Source: an uncultured Oscillibacter sp. (GTDB taxonomy: Bacteria; Bacillota; Clostridia; Oscillospirales; Oscillospiraceae). From it: DNA of 7,040 nucleotides. This document shows, one piece after another, positions 1-4,785 of this stretch. The translations under genes and the position numbers were made by a program. How positions within the stretch are numbered: position 1 is the stretch's first letter; each line of letters begins with the position of its first letter. Under the pieces are notes generated by a model, which saw nothing but the letters and a program-made list of their open reading frames with translations, made no database searches and had not been told where the DNA came from. The stretch covers positions 1-7,040 of the forward strand of contig CAMNAE010000079.1 in NCBI GenBank assembly GCA_946530565.1. Direction: 5' to 3'.

Positions 1-1
1 C

Positions 2-181
2 CGCCTGCCGGACCGATGGGACTATCCCCGGCGCTGCCTTGCGCTGCCGCTTGCGGGCACGGCTGCGGCGCTTTGTGAGAGCGTGCTTTTGTATGTGCTA
101 TTGAACCTGATCTACCGTTTCTTTACGCCCGCGGGCTGCCTCGGCGATCCGGCGCTCGCGCTTTGGAGGGCCTTTTTATGA
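2..181 (+). CDS. C-terminal end of a membrane protein, probable ABC transporter permease (partial)
   Basis: The frame starting at base 2 is open from the window edge to a TGA at 179-181, giving the last 59 residues of a protein that begins outside the window. The fragment starts with a basic, polar stretch (RLPDRWDYPRR). A hydrophobic run follows, with LAGTAAALCESVLLYVLLNLIYRFF-like composition at about residues 18-42, consistent with a last transmembrane helix, and then a short tail. The stop overlaps the ATG of the next gene (ATGA, 178-181), the usual sign of translational coupling. Since that next gene is an ABC ATPase, the simplest reading is that this is its membrane partner. Only the tail is visible, so the family cannot be named; it could also be another integral membrane protein of the operon. 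Confidence 0.6.
   Translation, partial: RLPDRWDYPRRCLALPLAGTAAALCESVLLYVLLNLIYRFFTPAGCLGDPALALWRAFL
165..170 (+). promoter_or_regulatory. Ribosome binding site that fixes the ABC ATPase start at ATG 178
   Basis: GGAGGG lies 7 nt before ATG 178-180. An in-frame TTG at 163-165 overlaps this site and would add five residues (MEGLF) that do not resemble the start of ABC ATPases. The ATG at 178 gives the usual MIEVKNVTK opening, so it is the better start. Confidence 0.8.
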
Positions 182-912
182 TCGAAGTGAAGAACGTTAC
201 GAAATCCTATGGGATGACAAAGGCATTAAAGGACGTAAGCTTTACACTTGCGCCTGGCGAGATAGTCGGCCTCTTCGGTGAAAACGGCGCCGGGAAGACG
301 ACCCTTTTAAAATGCATGCTGACGCTCCTGCGGCACGGCGGCAGCGTTTCACTCGACGGCGCGCCGATCACGCGGGAGAACATCGACCGGCTCTCGTTTG
401 CGACGAGCGAGCACAGCTTCTTTCCGGGGCTCTCAGCCGCGGCGCATCGGGACTTCTACCGCGAGCACTTCCCGAAGTTTCGGGAAAAGCGCTTTGCTGC
501 GCTCATGGACTTTTTCGAGCTTCCGATGCACAAGACGCTCCGATCCTTTTCGACCGGGCAGAAGAATCAGTTCGAAGTGCTCCTCGCGCTCTCGCAGGGG
601 GCGGATTATATTTTGATGGATGAGCCATTTGCCGGCAACGATGTCTTCAACCGCGAGGATTTTTACCGCCTGCTCCTCGGCATGCTCGAAGAGGGGGAGA
701 CGATCCTTTTATCAACGCACCTGATCGAAGAGGTCTCAGGCTTCGTGACGCGCGCGCTGCTGCTTCACCGCGGAGAATTGATCGGTGATATCACGGCCGA
801 TGCGCTCGAAGAGCAGGGAAGAAGTCTGATGGACGCGGTCAAAGAGCACTACCACTACCGTGCAGACCGCGTCGCCCGGGCGCTCGGAAGCCTGACTGAG
901 GAGGGATCTTAA
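178..912 (+). CDS. ABC transporter ATP-binding protein, YtrB-like
   Basis: This 244-residue cytoplasmic ATPase subunit would drive a membrane partner by ATP hydrolysis. Seen motifs are an A-loop tyrosine (KSYG, residue 11), Walker A GENGAGKT (34-41), ABC signature SFSTGQKNQ (123-131), Walker B YILMDEP (144-150), D-loop FAGND (151-155) and switch histidine H181 (STH). The STGQKNQ signature and the MDEPFAGND segment resemble the YtrB-type ATPases of Firmicutes, known from cell-wall-stress ytr operons. The Q-loop region (FATSEHSFFPGLS, about 74-86) lacks the normal glutamine. The length is normal for a single nucleotide-binding domain with a short C-terminal extension. The gene overlaps the upstream membrane protein by ATGA and its TAA directly abuts the next ATG, so all three are probably co-translated. 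The substrate is unknown; the YtrB likeness is by recognition, not by search. Confidence 0.9.
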   Translation: MIEVKNVTKSYGMTKALKDVSFTLAPGEIVGLFGENGAGKTTLLKCMLTLLRHGGSVSLDGAPITRENIDRLSFATSEHSFFPGLSAAAHRDFYREHFPKFREKRFAALMDFFELPMHKTLRSFSTGQKNQFEVLLALSQGADYILMDEPFAGNDVFNREDFYRLLLGMLEEGETILLSTHLIEEVSGFVTRALLLHRGELIGDITADALEEQGRSLMDAVKEHYHYRADRVARALGSLTEEGS

Positions 913-2373
913 ATGAAACGCTGCCTTGCACTGCTGCTCGTGCTCGCGCTCGTCTCGGCCGGCGTACTCGCATTCGGAACGGCGAAGATCATCGAGCCCC
1001 GCGCAGCCGTCACGTTTGCCGAGACGAACGCCCTGGGGGATATGCGTGCGTGCGACGGGCTCGAGGTCGGCTTCAATATGCGCTGCGGCTATCACCACTA
1101 CTGGTCGAGCACGCTGCGCTTTCAGAATGAGGCGTATGTGAGTCACACCGACTATGACTATTACGAGGCCGAGCGGAGCGAGAGCGTGGATGAGCAGCCG
1201 GTCTATTTTGATCTCTACAAGGGCATCGGGATCGGAACAAATAACATGGCATCTGAAGGCGAAGAGCCGATCCCGGGCTATGAGGCCTGGGGTCAACTGA
1301 TGAACGAGCTGATGGCCGGAGCGCCCGAGGGCGTCGCGGTCACGAAGACCGTTCGGCTTGCGGACTATTTTACCTGGTATCCGCTCGTGATGCTCCTGAC
1401 GGTGCCGGGACATACCTATCACGGCTTCCCGTCGGATTCAAGCTGGAAGTACATGCCCATCTACCGCGAGATGCTCGACTATTTCCGCATCCGCGTGCTG
1501 CCGGATGAGCAGATGACGATCCGCTTCACGCGGGAGGGCAGCGGCAGCCATTTTGAAAGCGGCGAGCCGGGGACCGAGGGCGAGGACGCCTACAGCGCCC
1601 TTGCGCCGCTGAGCGCCGCGGCGGAAGACGCGCTGTACTTCTGTTTTATCAGCGGCCGGAGTGATCAGGGGCGGACGATCGATTTTTCCGATGTACCCGG
1701 CGGATTCGGGCTCTATCGGCTGAGCCTTATCGACGAAGATGATCCGAACGAGCCCGGCGCGAAGGTGCCCGGAAGGCTCGAGACGGTGCTGCCGCTCCCG
1801 CAGGAGTGGGAGGTGCGCGAACTCTGGATCGATGAAGAGCGCGGTGAGCTCTTCCTGAATGCGGTGGATGACGACGTCCTGACGCTGCATATTTATGATC
1901 TCAATACTTTTGCCGAAAAGCAGACGCTCGAGCTCTTTTCCCTGAGCGGTGATAAATGGACCGGCTGCATTCACGGTTCTGACTGTACGCTGATGAACCA
2001 CGCCCTTAAGGAATGGCAGCTGCTGATCGAAGAGGACGGCGTTTATCATCTGCTTGAGATCCCGATCTCAGACGCTGACGCAAAGGCCGCAGTGGAGCGG
2101 CTCTATTACGAGAGCTCCGGCAGCGAGACGATCGCCTGGGACGGAGAACGCCTCGTCTTCGCCGCGCTCATGCGCGCGCAGGGCACGGGCTACGGGTATC
2201 CGGCCTGTGGCTTTCATCTCGCGGTCTTCAACGGCGCGGGCCTGAAGTACTTCGGGAGCTTTCCGAGCAGCCTGACAGATCAGCTCACAGCCGGCGGGGA
2301 GCGGATCAACTGGACGCAGTTACCGATCCCCTGCACAAAGGACCCGCTGAAGCTCTCGTTTACGGGGGCATAA
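913..2373 (+). CDS. Exported or membrane-anchored protein of unknown function, ABC-operon partner
   Basis: The product has 486 residues. The start at ATG 913 follows GAGGAGGG (898-905) with 7 nt spacing, and the preceding gene's TAA ends at 912. The N-terminus (MKRCLALLLVLALVSAGVLAF) is a positively charged, hydrophobic export signal or single membrane anchor. A VLA|F site at about residue 20 could be cleaved, and no lipobox is present. Residues 40-200 are rich in Tyr, Trp and acidic residues. Residues 230-450 show repeated short beta strands separated by acidic turns (LYFCFISG, GLYRLSLI, ELFLNAVDDD, WQLLIEEDG, RLVFAALM, FHLAVFNG), which resembles a beta-propeller. There is no recognised catalytic motif. 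Its place behind a YtrB-like ATPase suggests an extracytoplasmic accessory or sensing subunit of that system; this is inferred from context only. Another reading is an unrelated secreted protein carried in the same transcript. Confidence 0.85.
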   Translation: MKRCLALLLVLALVSAGVLAFGTAKIIEPRAAVTFAETNALGDMRACDGLEVGFNMRCGYHHYWSSTLRFQNEAYVSHTDYDYYEAERSESVDEQPVYFDLYKGIGIGTNNMASEGEEPIPGYEAWGQLMNELMAGAPEGVAVTKTVRLADYFTWYPLVMLLTVPGHTYHGFPSDSSWKYMPIYREMLDYFRIRVLPDEQMTIRFTREGSGSHFESGEPGTEGEDAYSALAPLSAAAEDALYFCFISGRSDQGRTIDFSDVPGGFGLYRLSLIDEDDPNEPGAKVPGRLETVLPLPQEWEVRELWIDEERGELFLNAVDDDVLTLHIYDLNTFAEKQTLELFSLSGDKWTGCIHGSDCTLMNHALKEWQLLIEEDGVYHLLEIPISDADAKAAVERLYYESSGSETIAWDGERLVFAALMRAQGTGYGYPACGFHLAVFNGAGLKYFGSFPSSLTDQLTAGGERINWTQLPIPCTKDPLKLSFTGA

Positions 2374-2468
2374 ATAAAAGACGGGCGCACCGCAGAATAA
2401 CCGTTTTCTTCATTGCGAAGCCCAACTGAACCCGTGGCAATCCGTCCTCCTTAAGAACAGACCTCCAA
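2374..2468. other. Short intergenic stretch with no recognised gene
   Basis: This 95-bp stretch lies between the stop of the exported protein gene and the terminator stem. It has lower coding character than its flanks and includes a CCTCCTT (2446-2452), which is an SD-like sequence on the minus strand. I see no credible gene, promoter or repeat here. Confidence 0.5.
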
Positions 2469-2501
2469 AAGAAAATGCCGCCCAAAAGGCGGCATTTTCT
2501 T
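2469..2501. terminator. Bidirectional intrinsic terminator between convergent genes
   Basis: A perfect 14-bp stem is formed by AAGAAAATGCCGCC (2469-2482) and GGCGGCATTTTCTT (2488-2501), around a 5-nt loop CAAAA. The GC-rich core is flanked by A-runs and T-runs on both sides, so the hairpin has a U-rich tail in either direction. It lies 95 bp after the rightward stop (2373) and 33 bp after the leftward stop (2535). It should therefore end both the ABC operon and the transglutaminase/DUF4214 transcript. Confidence 0.93.
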
Positions 2502-2534
2502 ATAATATGAAAGATACGCTTACATTTTGATCTC

Positions 2535-4508
2535 TCAGGTCCCGCTGCCGAGGCCGTAGGACTCCACGATCATATTGAATTCCTGGCTGGCCGCGAAGAG
2601 CGCGTAGGCCTCCTGCCGTACGACGTCCGGATCGCGCCCGGCGGCGTCGCCGGCATCGAGCACGTTGACCCAGTTCGCAAGCCCGTCGTTGTCCGGGCGG
2701 CGGCCGAGCATCATGCGGTAGAGCATCGTGATAAAGCCGCGGTTGTCAAGCTCCTGATCATGGACCTCGTCAGCGAAGACGAACTTGAACGCCGCGCGCT
2801 CAGGGGTGAGGGTGCCGTCCAGCAGCTGGCTGACCCAGTTGTTCAGGCCGCCCTCGTCGGCCTCGCGGCCGATCGCGTAGATGTAGCAGCGACGGATGAA
2901 GTTCGTTACATTGCTCTTTTCGTCCATCGGCGGGATATCGACGGAGCCGGGCGTCAGGCCGTAGTATCCGCACAGCTGGATGAACTCAGGCTCCGTCACG
3001 ATCGCGGCGACGAGCTTCGTCGTGGAGTAGCCGTCGTCGAGCAGCGCCGTCCAGTTGGCAAGGCCGGCTTTCTCGGGCGCACGGCCGAGCATGGCCTCGT
3101 AGCAGAGCGTTACGATCTCCTCGTTGGAAAGGCCGCGGCTCTTGAACTCCTCAGATCTGAAGAACTCCTTGATGATCTCGCCGGCGCTCACGCCGCTATT
3201 AAGCTGCTCGGTCCAGTGGGCAAGGCCCTCGTCGTCGGCACCGCGCTCTAAGATCACCTCATAGGCGCGGACGATATAGGTGTTCTCATTGAGTACTTCC
3301 TGCTCGGATTCATTGCAGCGGGTGCAGATGTGGAAGCGGACGCCGGTCTCGTAGGTCCAATCCCCCCAGGTATGGCCGAGCGGCTCAATCCCGAACGCCT
3401 GATTCAGGATCTCCTCATCGCCCCATTCGTCGGCGAAGGCGCGGCCGCAGTTGGTGCAGATGTAGTGCTCACGAATGCCCCACTCCGTGCAGGTCGCCGG
3501 GGTGCCCTGGTAGCGATTCAGCTTGTGCTCGACCGTCGGGTAGAGGGCGGTAAATTCATCGCTCAGATACTCCGAGTCGCGGCTGTGATTGGGGAACTCC
3601 TCGCCGATCTTCATGAACCAGCTGCGCGGCGTTTGATGCCCGGCCCAGTAGTTGTTGGAGTCCCAGGTCACGTCGCAGTTATAATAGTGATCGCCGTCGG
3701 TCACGATGTTCCAGGCGTGGTCGCCGCCGTTGCCGAGACCCGCGATGATGCGGTTGTCGATGCCGAGCTCCAAAAGCATGCGGTAAAAGAGCGCCGAATA
3801 ACCCTGGCAGACGGCCGTGCCGTCGATCGCGGCGGCATAGGCGGTATATTTGCGCGTATAGGTATCGTCGTTGAGATTCGTGTAGTCGTAGCTCACGTTC
3901 TCGCAGATGTACTGATACACGGCCTCGATCTGCTCACGGACGCTCACGGGCGTACCGGAGGCGTCCTCAAGGGGCAGGGAAGAAAAGGCCGAGCTGATCC
4001 AATCGCGTACCTCGGCCTCCTGCTCGATCGTCGTGTAGTAGACGATCTTATAAGTCGCGTAGTACTCGATGTCGAAGGTCTCCGAGAAGCGGGAGCCGAA
4101 GCTCACATTGTAGCGCTCATAGATCCAGCGCAGATAATCGCCCTGCGTGGAAACGCCCGTGTGGTCCATGGCGCTCTCAAAGTAAGGCTTCACGTGCTCT
4201 TTAAGATAGTTTGACGTGACGTCCATATCCTTGAATACAACGCTGATCACGGCCTCTCGCTGCTCCATGCCGCTGCGCAGCGCGGCGATGACCTCGTCTT
4301 CCGTCGTACACGAGACCGGGACGACGTCGTCCATGAGCAGCGCTTCGAAATCGTTCTCGTCTCCCGCGGTGACCGCGGTGGGATAGAGCGGGTTTTCAAC
4401 GGTCACGGACTCCTCCCACTCAATGTTTTCGGCGGCCAGGGCGGGGGCGCTCACGAGCAGGCAGCAGCACAGCGCGAGCAGCAGCGCCCGCAGCAAAGAC
4501 TTTTTCAT
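2535..4508 (-). CDS. Secreted transglutaminase-like protein with four DUF4214 repeats
   Basis: The product has 657 residues. ATG at 4508-4506 follows AAGGAGG (4523-4517) with 8 nt spacing. A signal peptide (MKKSLLRALLLALCCCLLVS, then APALAA) is probably cut at about residue 25 or 26. Residues 27-185 are a charged N-terminal region. Residues 190-325 form a transglutaminase/protease-like core with C234 (TAVCQGYS), H264 (GDHAWNIV) and D279 (CDVTWD), an intact Cys-His-Asp triad. Residues 332-405 hold a Cys-rich linker with C340, C351/C354 and C395/C398 and the GHTWGDWT motif often seen in clostridial secreted proteins. Four DUF4214-like repeats follow, at about 408-456, 463-511, 534-585 and 591-645. 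They share the pattern Y..(I/M)LGR..(D/E)..GL.(N/H)W...L and end in an EF/EV helix. Known members act outside the cell as proteases, amidases or crosslinkers. The substrate here is unknown, and no LPXTG or SLH anchor is present. The gene is convergent with the ABC operon and divergent from the large secreted protein. Confidence 0.9.
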   Translation of the reverse strand: MKKSLLRALLLALCCCLLVSAPALAAENIEWEESVTVENPLYPTAVTAGDENDFEALLMDDVVPVSCTTEDEVIAALRSGMEQREAVISVVFKDMDVTSNYLKEHVKPYFESAMDHTGVSTQGDYLRWIYERYNVSFGSRFSETFDIEYYATYKIVYYTTIEQEAEVRDWISSAFSSLPLEDASGTPVSVREQIEAVYQYICENVSYDYTNLNDDTYTRKYTAYAAAIDGTAVCQGYSALFYRMLLELGIDNRIIAGLGNGGDHAWNIVTDGDHYYNCDVTWDSNNYWAGHQTPRSWFMKIGEEFPNHSRDSEYLSDEFTALYPTVEHKLNRYQGTPATCTEWGIREHYICTNCGRAFADEWGDEEILNQAFGIEPLGHTWGDWTYETGVRFHICTRCNESEQEVLNENTYIVRAYEVILERGADDEGLAHWTEQLNSGVSAGEIIKEFFRSEEFKSRGLSNEEIVTLCYEAMLGRAPEKAGLANWTALLDDGYSTTKLVAAIVTEPEFIQLCGYYGLTPGSVDIPPMDEKSNVTNFIRRCYIYAIGREADEGGLNNWVSQLLDGTLTPERAAFKFVFADEVHDQELDNRGFITMLYRMMLGRRPDNDGLANWVNVLDAGDAAGRDPDVVRQEAYALFAASQEFNMIVESYGLGSGT

Positions 4509-4521
4509 GGGATCGACCTCC

Positions 4522-4549
4522 TTGAAATGGGTAAATCGGAATGTATAAT
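4522..4549 (+). promoter_or_regulatory. Candidate rightward sigma-A promoter overlapping the leftward gene's leader
   Basis: TTGAAA (4522-4527) and a consensus TATAAT (4544-4549) are separated by 16 nt, a near-ideal sigma-A pair. Transcription would start near 4556 and run toward the gene at 4786 with a leader of about 230 nt that includes the palindrome at 4645-4665. The -35 overlaps the minus-strand Shine-Dalgarno sequence (4517-4523), so part of the match could be coincidence with that site. Confidence 0.45.
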
Positions 4550-4560
4550 TTTACATTTTC

Positions 4561-4589
4561 AGCATAGCAGAAACCCCGCGGAAAATCAA
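4561..4589 (-). promoter_or_regulatory. Probable sigma-A promoter of the transglutaminase/DUF4214 gene
   Basis: Read on the minus strand, a -35 TTGATT (4589-4584) and a -10 TATGCT (4566-4561) are separated by exactly 17 nt. Each box matches four of six consensus bases. Transcription would start near 4554 and leave a leader of about 46 nt before ATG 4508. An A+T-rich stretch follows the -10. Confidence 0.55.
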
Positions 4590-4644
4590 GGGGCGCGGCC
4601 TTTCAATTTGCGCCTTCAGGACACGCTTGCCGCCCTGCTGTCAG

Positions 4645-4665
4645 CAAGGCACGAATCGTGCCTTG
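4645..4665. repeat. Perfect 21-bp palindrome, candidate operator or leader hairpin
   Basis: The arms CAAGGCACGA (4645-4654) and TCGTGCCTTG (4656-4665) are exact reverse complements around one central A (4655). In RNA this would form an 8-bp stem with a GAATC loop. No T-run follows on either strand, so it is a poor terminator. Its place between the divergent promoters fits a binding site for a dimeric repressor or activator acting on one or both genes. The alternative is an RNA structure in the leader of a transcript from the promoter at 4522-4549. Confidence 0.65.
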
Positions 4666-4714
4666 AATTGTCACGGCCAGTTGCTGTGATCGCCTATATT
4701 TGCATCAGCGGTTC

Positions 4715-4723
4715 TGCTATAAT
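4715..4723 (+). promoter_or_regulatory. Extended -10 promoter of the large secreted protein gene
   Basis: TGCTATAAT holds a consensus -10 (4718-4723) preceded by the TGn extension. The best -35 position at 17 nt spacing (4695-4700, TATATT) is weak, as is common for extended -10 promoters. A start near 4730 would give a leader of about 56 nt before ATG 4786. Confidence 0.6.
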
Positions 4724-4732
4724 CACAATGAA

Positions 4733-4756
4733 TCGTTCTATCATTCTATCGTTCTC
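4733..4756 (+). repeat. Three tandem imperfect 8-bp repeats in the leader
   Basis: TCGTTCTA (4733-4740), TCATTCTA (4741-4748) and TCGTTCTC (4749-4756) are head-to-tail copies, each differing from the consensus TCGTTCTA at no more than one base. They lie between the likely transcription start near 4730 and the ribosome binding site at 4773-4780. They may affect leader structure, or be slippage-prone; no function is proven by sequence alone. Confidence 0.6.
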
Positions 4757-4785
4757 TGCCGCTATCAACGATGAGGAGGGATACC

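Noticed and set aside
163..177. An upstream TTG start that would lengthen the ABC ATPase by five residues
   Set aside because: The TTG overlaps the GGAGGG ribosome binding site that correctly spaces ATG 178, and the added residues do not fit the family's N-terminus.
736..2049. Two open frames on the - strand (736-1422 and 1438-2049) opposite the ABC operon genes
   Set aside because: They are antisense to the coupled operon genes, lack upstream ribosome binding sites, and show no domain features.
2360..2440. A 26-codon minus-strand frame starting TTG 2440 with a good SD (2452-2446)
   Set aside because: The terminator at 2469-2501 lies directly upstream and would stop leftward transcripts before it. 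It also overlaps the end of the + strand gene and encodes nothing recognisable.
3330..4214. A 294-codon open frame on the + strand opposite the transglutaminase/DUF4214 gene
   Set aside because: It lies wholly antisense to a gene with clear domains, triad and signal peptide. Its translation is low-complexity (V, A, G, R rich) with no motif or ribosome binding site; GC-rich DNA commonly gives such shadows.
4645..4665. The palindrome as an intrinsic terminator
   Set aside because: No T-run follows on either strand, and the 8-bp RNA stem with a 5-nt loop is moderate; an operator or leader hairpin is more likely.
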